A stretch of DNA of 51,662 nt from Streptomyces roseolus (GTDB lineage Bacteria > Actinomycetota > Actinomycetes > Streptomycetales > Streptomycetaceae), in NCBI RefSeq assembly GCF_014649855.1, contig NZ_BMTV01000021.1, positions 1 through 51,662 on the forward strand. Reading direction: 5' to 3'. How positions within the stretch are numbered: the stretch's first letter is position 1; every line of letters starts with the position of its first letter. The position numbers and the translations under genes are program-made. Below are positions 1 through 7,917 of this stretch, in pieces. The notes beneath the pieces are model-generated. The model made no database searches and had not been told where the DNA came from. It saw only the letters and a list, made by a program, of their open reading frames with translations.

Positions 1-22
1 GAGAGTAGGACGCCGCCGAACA
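1..22 (+). rRNA. 5S rRNA, 3' end only (partial)
   Basis: The first bases (GAGAGTAGGACGCCGCCGAA and following) match the 3' end I know for Streptomyces 5S rRNA, including the CGCCGAAC strand that closes helix I. The rest of the rrn operon lies to the left of the window. The exact 3' end is uncertain by a few bases. A strong terminator follows at once, as expected for the end of an rrn operon. Confidence 0.85.
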
Positions 23-33
23 ATTATTGTGGG

Positions 34-65
34 AAAGCCCCGCACCCTTGTGGTGCGGGGCTTTT
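34..65 (+). terminator. rrn operon intrinsic terminator
   Basis: A 13-bp stem pairs 34-46 (AAAGCCCCGCACC) with 52-64 (GGTGCGGGGCTTT) around the loop CTTGT and ends in a T run. It lies directly after the 5S end and also faces the minus-strand gene that ends at 84. Confidence 0.9.
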
Positions 66-83
66 CCGCGTTCACGGTCGTGT

Positions 84-605
84 TCAGCGGAAGAGGGCGA
101 CGAGGCCGTACACCCAGACCGCGGCGAACGCGAGGGCCGCCACCAGGCAACCGGTGCCCGCGAGCACGTCGCTGAGCGTCCACGGTGCCCCCTCGTACTT
201 CTTCTCCAGGCCGTCCCGGTAGGAGGCGGGGTCGTGCCAGTCGACGGGGTGCCCCAGTTCCTCGGCGCAGGCGGCCCGCAGCGCGGCCAGCCGGCCCTCC
301 GCGAAGGCGGTGGCGGCCAGCGCCTCGGGGCCGCGCCAGGCGAGGGCCTTCATCCGCCGCGCGGGAGACCCGTACCGCTCCTCGAAGGCGGCGGTCTCGT
401 CGGCGTCGCGATCCTCTTCGAGGTACATCCAGCGTCCGGCCTCGGCGGCGTCCCCGTAGAGCCGGTACACCTCGGCCAGGCGCCGACGGAGCGTCAGGTC
501 GTGCGGGAAGGACGAGACGAGGCCGCGCAGGCGCTGACGGGCCAGGGGAACCCGGCCGGCGGCCAGGTCGGCGTCGACTCGGACGAGGGTCTCTCCGATG
601 GGCAT
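84..605 (-). CDS. DUF6584-type small membrane-anchored protein
   Basis: A 173-residue protein of unknown function. The N-terminal 100 residues are helical and resemble a short tetratricopeptide-like region (phrases such as ADLAAGRVPLARQRLRGL and LAEVYRLYGDAAEAGRW). One hydrophobic segment near the C terminus (LVAALAFAAVWVYGLVAL) should anchor it in the membrane. I chose the ATG at 605, giving MPIGETLVRV, because family members I recall begin this way. An in-frame GTG at 635 is possible but adds unconserved-looking residues. It stands alone between the rrn terminator and a two-component operon. The DUF6584 name is from memory. Confidence 0.7.
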   Translation of the reverse strand: MPIGETLVRVDADLAAGRVPLARQRLRGLVSSFPHDLTLRRRLAEVYRLYGDAAEAGRWMYLEEDRDADETAAFEERYGSPARRMKALAWRGPEALAATAFAEGRLAALRAACAEELGHPVDWHDPASYRDGLEKKYEGAPWTLSDVLAGTGCLVAALAFAAVWVYGLVALFR

Positions 606-673
606 GAACGCATGATCGAGTACCGCGGCGGCCACCGTCGACCGGATTGTCCGAGCGACGCCCGGGACAGGTC

Positions 674-1342
674 TCAGGCCGGCTTCACCAGGCCGGTGTC
701 GTAGGCCAGGATGACCGCCTGGATGCGGTCCCGGGTGCCCGTCTTCGCGAGGACGCGGCCCACGTGGGTCTTCACCGTGGACTCGGCGAGGTGGAGGCGT
801 TCCGCGATCTCCGTGTTGGTCCAGCCCTGGCCGATCACCGTGAGGATCTCGCGTTCGCGGTCCGTCAGGGAGGTCAGGCGCGGGTCCTCCGGGGCGGGGG
901 CGGCGCGGGGCGTCGGGGGCAGGTGGTGGATGTAGGTGTCCAGGAGGCGGCGGGTGAGGCTGGGGGCGACGACCGCGTCGCCGGCGGCCACCGCGCGGAC
1001 GCCCGCGAGGAGTTCCTCGGGCTGGGCGTCCTTCACCAGGAAGCCGCTCGCGCCGGCGCGGAGGCCGTCGTACGCGTACTCGTCCAGGTCGAAGGTGGTG
1101 ATGATCAGGACGCGGGTGCGGGCGCCCGCGGCGATGATCCGGCGGGTGGCCTCGATGCCGTCCAGGCCCGGCATGCGGATGTCCATCAGGACCACGTCGG
1201 GATGGTGGGCGGCGACCTGGCGGACGGCCTCGGTGCCGTTCGCGGCCTCGCCGACGACCGTCATGTCGTCCTGGCTCTCCAGGAGCATGCGGAAGCCGAA
1301 GCGCTGCATCGGCTGGTCGTCGGCGATCAGAACCGTCGTCAC
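674..1342 (-). CDS. NarL/FixJ-family response regulator
   Basis: This 222-residue protein has an N-terminal receiver domain with the acidic pair in VLIADDQ, the phospho-acceptor Asp in VVLMDIRMPG (about residue 54) and Lys in FLVKDA (about 104). A LuxR-type helix-turn-helix fills the C terminus (LTDREREILTVIGQG, then AESTVKTHVGRVLAK). It starts with GTG overlapping the kinase stop as GTGA, so the two are translationally coupled. The operon runs ABC ATPase, permease, kinase, regulator, so it probably controls the transporter in response to envelope stress or an antimicrobial. The signal is unknown. Confidence 0.95.
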   Translation of the reverse strand: MTTVLIADDQPMQRFGFRMLLESQDDMTVVGEAANGTEAVRQVAAHHPDVVLMDIRMPGLDGIEATRRIIAAGARTRVLIITTFDLDEYAYDGLRAGASGFLVKDAQPEELLAGVRAVAAGDAVVAPSLTRRLLDTYIHHLPPTPRAAPAPEDPRLTSLTDREREILTVIGQGWTNTEIAERLHLAESTVKTHVGRVLAKTGTRDRIQAVILAYDTGLVKPA

Positions 1343-2568
1343 GGGCGTTCGTCCTCCGGGGTGGTGGGGATGCGGAGCCGTACCCGCCAGCCGGCGCCGC
1401 CGGGCAGGGGGCCGCTGTCGAGTGTGCCGTCGTAGAGGGCCGCGCGCTCGCGCATTCCGGTGAGGCCCTGGCCCTGCCCCGGGGTGGCGGACGGGGTGCC
1501 CGTGTCGGTGACGGTGACCAGGAGCCCGTCCGCGGTGGTCCGGAGACGGACGGCGGCCGTGGCCCGCGGGCCCGCGTGCTTGAGGGTGTTCGTCAGGGAT
1601 TCCTGGACGACGCGGTAGACCGTCAGCTGGGCGCCCGGGGGCAGGAGTGGGAGAGGAGCGGGGAGTTCCGACGTGACCGGCAGGCCCGCCTTGCGCACGC
1701 CCTCCAGGAGGGAGTCCAGGTCCTCCAGGGTGGGCTGGGGGGCGCGGGCGGCGGACGGGGTGCCGTCGTCGGGGGCGGACAGGACGCCCAGCAGGCGGCG
1801 GAGTTCGTCCAGGGCCTGGCGGCTCGTCGTGCCGATGGCGTCCAGGGCCTGGGCGGCCCGCTCGGGGCTCTTGGCCGCCGCGTACCGGCCACCGTCCGCG
1901 AGGCCCGTGATGACCGACAGGTTGTGGCCGATGATGTCGTGCATCTCCCGGGCGATCCTGGCCCGTTCGGCGGCGGCCGCGAGGCGCACCTCCTGGTCGC
2001 GCTCGACCTCCAGGCGGCGGGCCCGGTCGACGAGGCCCGCCGTGTGGTCGCGGCGGGAGCGGACCGTGATGCCGATCAGGGCCACGATCAGGTACCCCCA
2101 CATGGCCGGGACGACGTGCAGGTCCCACGCGTCGCCGTCGAAGCGCAGCGCCCCCGTCAGGAGCGGAGCCACGAGCAGCGCGAAGGCCCACGGGAGGCGG
2201 CGCGGCGGGCGGGTCAGGGCGATGTGGAAGAGCGGGAGGGACTGGAGGAAGGCGGCCTGGAGGAAGGCGCCGGACGCCTCGCTCACGAAGGCCGCCGCCG
2301 TCATCACCGCGAGGACCGTCGTCGGCCGGCGCCGGCGGGCGTACAGGGGGAGGGAGAGGGCCAGGCTGAGGCCGACGACCAGGGCGGTGGGGAGGGACGG
2401 GTCGCGCGCGATGTTCCGCCAGCCGCCCGCCGCGTCCACCAGGGCGGCGAGCGTCCAGCCGAGCGTCAGCACCGCGTCCCAGAGCCAGGGGCGGGCCGCG
2501 TCCGCGGCCCGGACGCGGGTGATGAGTTGCTGCGTCCACCGGCTGGGCGCCGTCGTCTCCGTCGTCAC
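1339..2568 (-). CDS. NarL-type sensor histidine kinase
   Basis: A 409-residue membrane kinase. About five to six hydrophobic segments lie in residues 25-185. A short coiled linker follows, then a HisKA_3 dimerisation domain with the phospho-acceptor His in AREMHDIIGHNLS (about 210) and a HATPase_c domain with an N-box (VVQESLTNTLKHA) and G-box (VTVTDTG). There is no large extracellular sensor loop, so it resembles intramembrane-sensing kinases that monitor a neighbouring ABC transporter. It is coupled to the response regulator by a 4-bp overlap and starts 20 bp after the permease stop. Phosphotransfer to the adjacent regulator is inferred from position. Confidence 0.94.
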   Translation of the reverse strand: MTTETTAPSRWTQQLITRVRAADAARPWLWDAVLTLGWTLAALVDAAGGWRNIARDPSLPTALVVGLSLALSLPLYARRRRPTTVLAVMTAAAFVSEASGAFLQAAFLQSLPLFHIALTRPPRRLPWAFALLVAPLLTGALRFDGDAWDLHVVPAMWGYLIVALIGITVRSRRDHTAGLVDRARRLEVERDQEVRLAAAAERARIAREMHDIIGHNLSVITGLADGGRYAAAKSPERAAQALDAIGTTSRQALDELRRLLGVLSAPDDGTPSAARAPQPTLEDLDSLLEGVRKAGLPVTSELPAPLPLLPPGAQLTVYRVVQESLTNTLKHAGPRATAAVRLRTTADGLLVTVTDTGTPSATPGQGQGLTGMRERAALYDGTLDSGPLPGGAGWRVRLRIPTTPEDERP

Positions 2569-2587
2569 CTCGTCATCATCCCCGCCG

Positions 2588-3370
2588 TCATCCCCGTACG
2601 TCCCGGTGTCGGAGCAGCAGGGCGGGGGCCGTGAGCGCGGCGGCGGCCCACAGGGTGAGCGCGAGCAGGGCGGCTCCCGCGGAAGGGGCGTCCGGGAGCG
2701 GGGTCGCGGAGCCGAGGACGCCGGCGGCCTGGGTGGGGAAGTGGCGCAGGGCGGTGTCGACGGCGTCGTACGGGAGCATCCCGATGACCTCCGGGAGGAC
2801 CAGGACGCCGCCGATGAACGCGCCGAGCGCGCCGGGGACGGAGCGGAGAGCGGCGCCCAGGCCGAGGGCGAGGAGCGAGAGCAGGGTGAGGCCGGCCGCG
2901 TTGCCGGCGAGGGCTCCGAGGACGCCGTCGTCGGTCAGGGCGGCGGCCTGGTCGGTGTCGCCGAGGAAGACCTGGGCGGTGAGGAAGGTGGCCAGGTTGG
3001 TCAGCAGGGAGAGGGTCAGGACCGTGGTGCCGAGGACCGCGGCCTTGGCCCACAGGACGGGGAGGCGGGCGGGGACGGCGGTGAAGGTGGCGCGGGCCAG
3101 ACCGGAGGAGTACTCGCCGGCGGTGACCAGGATGCCGAGGACGGCGAGGCAGACGCCGCCGAGCTGCGAGCCGTAGAGGGTGAGGACGACGGTGTCGACG
3201 TCCGAGTCGCCGCCGTCGGAGGTGTACGTGGTGCCCATCAGGACGCCGACGCCGAGGACGAGGAGGACCGCGGAGACGACCGTGATCCAGGTGGAGCGGA
3301 GCGTCCACAGCTTGTGCCATTCGGAGCGGAGCACGCGGGACGGGGTGATGTCGTAGGAGATCGTGGTCAC
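2588..3370 (-). CDS. ABC-2 type transporter permease
   Basis: A 260-residue integral membrane protein with about six hydrophobic segments. The N-terminal cytoplasmic stretch LRSEWHKLWTLRSTW is typical of Streptomyces ABC-2 permeases. Its start overlaps the ATPase stop by 4 bp (ATGA), so the two make one exporter. The substrate cannot be read from sequence. The downstream two-component genes suggest drug or peptide export or a membrane-stress role. Confidence 0.92.
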   Translation of the reverse strand: MTTISYDITPSRVLRSEWHKLWTLRSTWITVVSAVLLVLGVGVLMGTTYTSDGGDSDVDTVVLTLYGSQLGGVCLAVLGILVTAGEYSSGLARATFTAVPARLPVLWAKAAVLGTTVLTLSLLTNLATFLTAQVFLGDTDQAAALTDDGVLGALAGNAAGLTLLSLLALGLGAALRSVPGALGAFIGGVLVLPEVIGMLPYDAVDTALRHFPTQAAGVLGSATPLPDAPSAGAALLALTLWAAAALTAPALLLRHRDVRG

Positions 3371-4272
3371 GCGGGGGCTCCCTGGTACTCGACGGAGTCG
3401 TGGGTGAGGTCCATGAACGCCTGCTCCAGGGAGGCGGTCTCGGGGGTGAGGGCGTGGAGTTCGACGGCGTGGGCGGCGGCGACCCGGCCGATCGCGGGTG
3501 CGTCCAGGCCGGTGACGCGGAGGGTGCCGGGGCCTTCGTCGGAGGTGCGGGCGGGGGCCGGGAGGAGGGTGCGGAGGCGGTCGGCGTCGGGGGAGACGAC
3601 GAGGACGGAGGCCGCGCCGGCGTCGCGTACGAGCTCGGCGACGGTGGTGTCGGCGAGCAGCCGGCCCTTGCCGATGACGACGAGCCGGTCGGCGGTCAGG
3701 GCCATCTCGCTCATCAGGTGCGAGGAGACGAGGACCGTGCGGCCCTCGGCGGCGAGGTCCCTGAGGAGGGTGCGGACCCAGCGGACGCCCTCCGGGTCGA
3801 GGCCGTTGACGGGTTCGTCGAGGACGACGGCGGCCGGGTCGCCGAGGAGGGCGGCGGCGATGCCGAGGCGCTGGCCCATGCCGAGCGAGAAGCCCTTCAC
3901 GCGGCGGCCGGCGACCTCGGTGAGGCCGGTGACGCCGAGGACGTGCTCGACGCGGGAGCGCGGGATGCCGTGGGTGTGGGCGAGGGCCATGAGGTGGTGG
4001 AAGGCGATGCGGCCGGGGTGGAAGGAGCGGGCGTCGAGGAGGGCGCCGACGCGGGTGAGCGGTGCCGGGTGGCCGGCGTACGCGCGGCCGTCGACGGTCG
4101 CGGTGCCGCGGGTCGGGGCGTCGAGGCCGAGGATCATGCGCAGGGTGGTGGACTTCCCGGCGCCGTTGGGGCCGAGGAAGCCGGTGACGGTGCCGGGGCG
4201 GACGGTGAAGGAGAGGTCCCGGACGACGGTGCGGTCGCCGTACCGCTTGGTGAGTCGCTCTGCTCGGATCAT
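3367..4272 (-). CDS. ABC transporter ATP-binding protein
   Basis: A 301-residue single nucleotide-binding domain. It has Walker A GPNGAGKST (about residue 38), an atypical signature FSLGMGQRLGIA, Walker B AVVLDEPVNGLDP and the H-loop SSHLMSEM. The C-terminal 80 residues form the extension common in drug-exporter ATPases of the DrrA/CcmA type. The ATG at 4272 is the first gene of the operon and faces the divergent acetyltransferase gene. It powers the permease encoded just downstream. Confidence 0.95.
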   Translation of the reverse strand: MIRAERLTKRYGDRTVVRDLSFTVRPGTVTGFLGPNGAGKSTTLRMILGLDAPTRGTATVDGRAYAGHPAPLTRVGALLDARSFHPGRIAFHHLMALAHTHGIPRSRVEHVLGVTGLTEVAGRRVKGFSLGMGQRLGIAAALLGDPAAVVLDEPVNGLDPEGVRWVRTLLRDLAAEGRTVLVSSHLMSEMALTADRLVVIGKGRLLADTTVAELVRDAGAASVLVVSPDADRLRTLLPAPARTSDEGPGTLRVTGLDAPAIGRVAAAHAVELHALTPETASLEQAFMDLTHDSVEYQGAPA

Positions 4273-4417
4273 GGCTTCGACGCTACGGAGCGGGCGGGGC
4301 GCGGGCGTCCGACCGTGGTCGGCAGCGGGCCGGGCGGTGTCGTACCGGGGTACCACGCACGGTCCTGAGCTGCGAATCTCCCTTGTGGGCCGGGGCGGTG
4401 GCGGGTGAGGATGCCGC

Positions 4418-5010
4418 ATGAACCTCACGATCCGCACCGTCCTGGCCGACGAGTGGGAGAAGGCGCGCGAGCTGCGGCTCGCCGCGCTCCTCGACCCCGT
4501 CGCGCACCTGGCCTTCCTGGAGACCCACGAGGACGCCGTGGCGCGTCCGGACGACTTCTGGCAGGAGCGGACCTCCGCCGCCTCGGAGTCCGGCGAGGGG
4601 CGGGTGCGGCAGTTCGTCGCCGAGGCGCCGGACGGGCGCTGGCTGGGCACGGTGACGGCACTTGTGGAACGGCCGTCGGACGAGGTGCGGTTCGGGGAGC
4701 CGGCGAAGGTCGACCAGACGCATCTGGTGGGCGTCTACGTCCGGCCCGAGGCGCGCGGCGGCGGTGTGGTCGACGCGCTGTTCCGGGCGGCCGTGGAGTG
4801 GTCGTGGAGCGTGGCGGGGGTCCGGCGCGTGCGGCTGTACGTGCACGAGGAGAACGCCCGCGCCGCCGCCTTCTACCGCCGCTTCGGCTTCGCGCCGTCC
4901 GGTGAGAGGGTGCCGGTGCCGGGGGGGGCGGGGGCGCGGACGAGATCGAGTACGAGCTGCTGCCGCCGCCGGCGGCCCGGCACGGCGGGTACGTGCGGGA
5001 GCGGCCGTAG
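4418..5010 (+). CDS. GNAT-family N-acetyltransferase, frameshifted in a G8 run
   Basis: The gene starts at ATG 4418 and encodes a GNAT fold: a GTVTAL strand, the acetyl-CoA loop VRPEARGGGVVDALF and the late motif ENARAAAFYRRFGFAPSGERV. At 4921-4928 there is a run of eight G. After it the plus-2 frame reads unlike a GNAT and runs on to 5308 antisense to the next gene. The plus-1 frame continues as DEIEYELLPPPAARHGGYV and stops at 5010, which is a normal GNAT ending. One extra G would join the halves into about 197 residues. It may be a sequencing error, a phase-variable tract or a real lesion. The acetyl acceptor is unknown. Confidence 0.75.
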
Positions 5011-5013
5011 CCG

Positions 5014-6498
5014 TCAGGGGAGCGAGTGCTCGGGCCAGCGGGTGCGGGACTGTTCCGGGGAGCGCATCAGGGCGAGGGCGGGGAGGCCCTGCCGGGGGCC
5101 GTCGGCGACGAGGGCCGGGAGCTCCGGGAGCGGGGCGACGGCGGCGATGTCGTCGAGGACGAGGGTGAGTGGTGGGTCGAGCCGACCGTCGGATGACCGT
5201 GCGGCCATGCGGCGGCCGTGCTCGACCACGTGCGACGCGAGCGCGGTGAGGAGGGGCATCGCGCCCGGGTGGGTGCGCGGGTCCTCGATCGCTTCGCCCA
5301 CCACGTAGAGGGTGCCCCCTTCGGCGAGGAAAGATGCCAGGGCCAGCGAATCCGTTCGATTCGGGGTGCAGGCCTCGCGGATGTGGACCGCGGAGAAGGC
5401 GGAGAAGGCACGGGCCGTCAGTTCCTGGGCCGTGCGCCGGGTGTCGGGGTGGGCGGTGAGGGCCGCTTCGAGGAGGCCGGCGAGGCCGGAGGCGGCCTTG
5501 GGGTGGCCGCGGAGGATGCGGACGGGCTCGTGGGCGTCGGTTCCCTGGGCCCAGCGGTGGACCTGGCGGAAGGGGCGGCCGTCGACGGCGGCGGCGTGCA
5601 GCCAGCAGCGCAGGAGCGTTTCGGCGGTGGTGACGGTGGCCGCGTCGAGCCGGGCGTGCGGGCGGACCGGCGCGAGGAGGGCGGCGGCGCGGGTCCGGGC
5701 GGTGTCCGGGTCGCCGCAGCCTTCGGCGGGGGACCAGTGGAGGCGGGCCGGGGTGTCGCAGAGGTGGCCGGGGTCGTAGACGAGGACCGGGCCGAGCTTG
5801 CCGCGGACGTCCTTGGTGTCGGACCAGACGGTGGGGTCGGAGGTGACGACGAGGACGGGGCCCTCGGCGTCGTGGACCGCCTGGACGGCGAGGGGGCGGC
5901 GGGTGCCGGGCGGGCCGTAGACCATGCCGCCGGCGGGCCGGGACCGGTCCTGCGGTGCGGGTGCGGGCTCCGGTGCCGGAGCGGTCTTCTGCGGGGGTAC
6001 GGGGGCGGGCGCGGGCCTCTCCCGTACGGGGGCGGGCGCGGGGTTCTCCCGTACGGGGGCGGGCGCTTCCTCCCGTACGGGGGACGGGGCCGGGTCCGGG
6101 GTGTGCGCCGGGGCGGGGCCACCGGCGTACGCGCCCGCCTTGCGGTGCGCGCGGACGGCGCGCCAGCGGGCGTAGGTGCCGAGCAGGAAGACGGCGAGGA
6201 CGGCGAGGACCATCGCCTGGCCGATGACCAGGCCCCAGAAGAGGCCGTAGCCGGAGAGCTGGCCGGGCGGGGTGTCCGGCCAGGCGGCCGGGAGGTCGGT
6301 GGGGGCGGTCGCCAGGGCGCGGAGGGCCGGCGGGGTGCGGGTGAGCTCCACCCCGTCGGGCCAGGCGCCGTGTGCGAGGAGGCCGGAGAGGCCGGTCGCG
6401 GACCAGACGAGCAGGGAGAGGCCGAGGATCAGGGCGAACAGCCCGAGGAGGAGCCCGTCCGAGACGCCGCCGCCCTGCTTCTGCCGTGCCTCCGTCAC
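5014..6498 (-). CDS. cmdA: VirD4/TraG-like membrane protein with degenerate Walker A
   Basis: A 494-residue protein with two transmembrane segments (about residues 14-38 and 88-110), a Pro-rich PVRE-repeat linker (about 125-195) and a VirD4/TraG-like domain. The domain is recognised by GPVLVVTSDPTVW...LGPVLVYDPGH and the Walker-B-like LTLVLDDIA. The expected Walker A reads GPPGTRRPLA, without the GK[ST] core, and the C terminus is short, so ATP binding is doubtful. It starts with GTG one base after the ATPase gene stop and is last in the six-gene operon. The name cmdA rests on operon order as I recall it from S. coelicolor SCO4126-4131. It probably acts in the membrane with the following five proteins. 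Confidence 0.8.
   Translation of the reverse strand: MTEARQKQGGGVSDGLLLGLFALILGLSLLVWSATGLSGLLAHGAWPDGVELTRTPPALRALATAPTDLPAAWPDTPPGQLSGYGLFWGLVIGQAMVLAVLAVFLLGTYARWRAVRAHRKAGAYAGGPAPAHTPDPAPSPVREEAPAPVRENPAPAPVRERPAPAPVPPQKTAPAPEPAPAPQDRSRPAGGMVYGPPGTRRPLAVQAVHDAEGPVLVVTSDPTVWSDTKDVRGKLGPVLVYDPGHLCDTPARLHWSPAEGCGDPDTARTRAAALLAPVRPHARLDAATVTTAETLLRCWLHAAAVDGRPFRQVHRWAQGTDAHEPVRILRGHPKAASGLAGLLEAALTAHPDTRRTAQELTARAFSAFSAVHIREACTPNRTDSLALASFLAEGGTLYVVGEAIEDPRTHPGAMPLLTALASHVVEHGRRMAARSSDGRLDPPLTLVLDDIAAVAPLPELPALVADGPRQGLPALALMRSPEQSRTRWPEHSLP
6018..6087 (-). repeat. short in-frame repeats coding Pro-rich linker
   Basis: Three copies of a core reading CTCCCGTACGGGGGCGGGCG or close to it start near 6019, 6046 and 6070, with offsets of 27 and 24 bp. 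All offsets are multiples of three, so copy-number change would keep the reading frame. They encode the PVRE/APAP repeats of the VirD4-like protein linker. Confidence 0.7.
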
Positions 6499-6499
6499 G

Positions 6500-7897
6500 T
6501 CACGCCACCGTCGACCGCGGGCTGTCGTCCATCTGCCGCTCCCTCATCAGCGCGCGCTGCTCGGTCTCCCACTCCAGTTCCGGGTCGGCGGGTTCGGAGG
6601 ACTCGGTCATGGCGCGGTCGGTGTAGACGAGCGGGCGTTCCCGTTCGGTGATGAGGTGCTTGACCACCTGCACGTTGCCGTTGACGTCCCAGACGGCGAT
6701 GCCGGGGGTGAGGGTCGGGATGATCTCGACGGCCCAGCGGGGCAGGCCGAGGACACGGCCGGTGTTCCGGGCCTCGTCGGCCTTCTGGGCGTAGACGGTC
6801 CGGGTGGAGGCCATCTTGAGGATCGCCGCGGCCTCCTTGGCGGCCGCTCCGTCGACGACGTCGGAGAGGTGGTGGACGACGGCGACGAAGGAGAGGCCGA
6901 GGCGGCGGCCGAACTTGAGCAGGCGCTGGAACAGCTGGGCCACGAAGGGGCTGTTGATGATGTGCCAGGCCTCCTCGACGAGGAAGATGCGCTTCTTCCG
7001 GTCGGGGCGGATCCAGGTGTGCTCCAGCCACACGCCGACGATCGCCATGAGGATGGGCATGGCGATGGAGTTGCGGTCGATGTGGGAGAGGTCGAAGACG
7101 ATCAGGGGCGCGTCGAGGTCGATGCCGACGGTGGTCGGGCCGTCGAACATGCCGCGCAGGTCGCCGTCGACGAGCCGGTCGAGGACGAGGGCCACGTCGA
7201 GGCCCCAGGCCCGTACGTCGTCTATGTCGACGTTCATGGCCTCCGCCGACTCGGCCTCGGGGTGGCGGAGCCGCTCGACGATGTCGGTGAGGATCGGCTG
7301 GCGGTCGGCGATGTGCTCGTTGACGTGGGCGTGGGCGACCTTGAGGGCGAAGCCGGAGCGCTCGTCGAGGCCGTGGCCCATCGCCACCTCGATGATGGTG
7401 CGCAGCAGGGCGAGCTGGCCGGTGGTGGTGATGGCGGGGTCGAGCGGGTTGAGGCGGATCCCGGAGTCGTTGGCGACCATGGGGTCCAGGCGGATGGGGG
7501 TTATCCCCAGCTCCTGGGCGATGAGGTTCCACTCGCCGACGCCGTCCTCGCCCTGGGCGTCGAGGACGACGACCTGCCGGTCGCGGAAGCGGAGCTGGCG
7601 GAGCACGTACGTCTTCTCCAGGGCCGACTTGCCGTTGCCGGATTCGCCGAGGACGAGCCAGTGGGGGGCGGGGAGCTGCTGTCCGTACAGCTGGAAGGGG
7701 TCGTAGACGTAGCCCTTGCCGCTGTAGACCTCGCGGCCGATGATCACGCCGGAGTCGCCGAGGCCGGGGGCGGCGGTCGGCAGGTAGACGGCCTGGGCCT
7801 GCCCGGTGGAGGTGCGCACGGGCGGGCGGGTGGTCTCCACCTTCCCGAGGACGAAGGAGGTGAAGGCTTCGGTGAGGACGGACAGCGGATCTCGCAT
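6500..7897 (-). CDS. cmdB: VirB4-type ATPase domain protein of a T4SS-like machine
   Basis: A 465-residue soluble ATPase resembling the C-terminal motor of VirB4/TraE proteins. It shows Walker A GESGNGKS (residues 84-91), Walker B RIFLVEEAWHI (about 303-313) and an arginine-rich helix FQRLLKFGRRLGLSF after it, in the usual VirB4 order. The VirB4 N-terminal domain is absent and is supplied by the gene just upstream. I chose ATG 7897 (MRDPLSVLTE), which has an AAGGGG ribosome site; the frame remains open further upstream. It lies 20 bp after the VirB4-N gene and 1 bp before the VirD4-like gene. It probably energises assembly or transport by this complex. Confidence 0.88.
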   Translation of the reverse strand: MRDPLSVLTEAFTSFVLGKVETTRPPVRTSTGQAQAVYLPTAAPGLGDSGVIIGREVYSGKGYVYDPFQLYGQQLPAPHWLVLGESGNGKSALEKTYVLRQLRFRDRQVVVLDAQGEDGVGEWNLIAQELGITPIRLDPMVANDSGIRLNPLDPAITTTGQLALLRTIIEVAMGHGLDERSGFALKVAHAHVNEHIADRQPILTDIVERLRHPEAESAEAMNVDIDDVRAWGLDVALVLDRLVDGDLRGMFDGPTTVGIDLDAPLIVFDLSHIDRNSIAMPILMAIVGVWLEHTWIRPDRKKRIFLVEEAWHIINSPFVAQLFQRLLKFGRRLGLSFVAVVHHLSDVVDGAAAKEAAAILKMASTRTVYAQKADEARNTGRVLGLPRWAVEIIPTLTPGIAVWDVNGNVQVVKHLITERERPLVYTDRAMTESSEPADPELEWETEQRALMRERQMDDSPRSTVA

Positions 7898-7917
7898 CGG
7901 TCGGTGCCCCTTCGGCC

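Noticed and set aside
1673..4408. A very long open plus-strand frame antisense to the ABC/two-component operon
   Set aside because: High G+C leaves long antisense frames open. The product is Arg/Gly-rich without domains, and the minus-strand genes are well supported.
5011..5308. Continuation of the acetyltransferase frame beyond its normal end
   Set aside because: It runs antisense through the well-supported VirD4-like gene and encodes Arg/Gly/Ser-rich sequence unlike any GNAT; it is an overrun after the frameshift.
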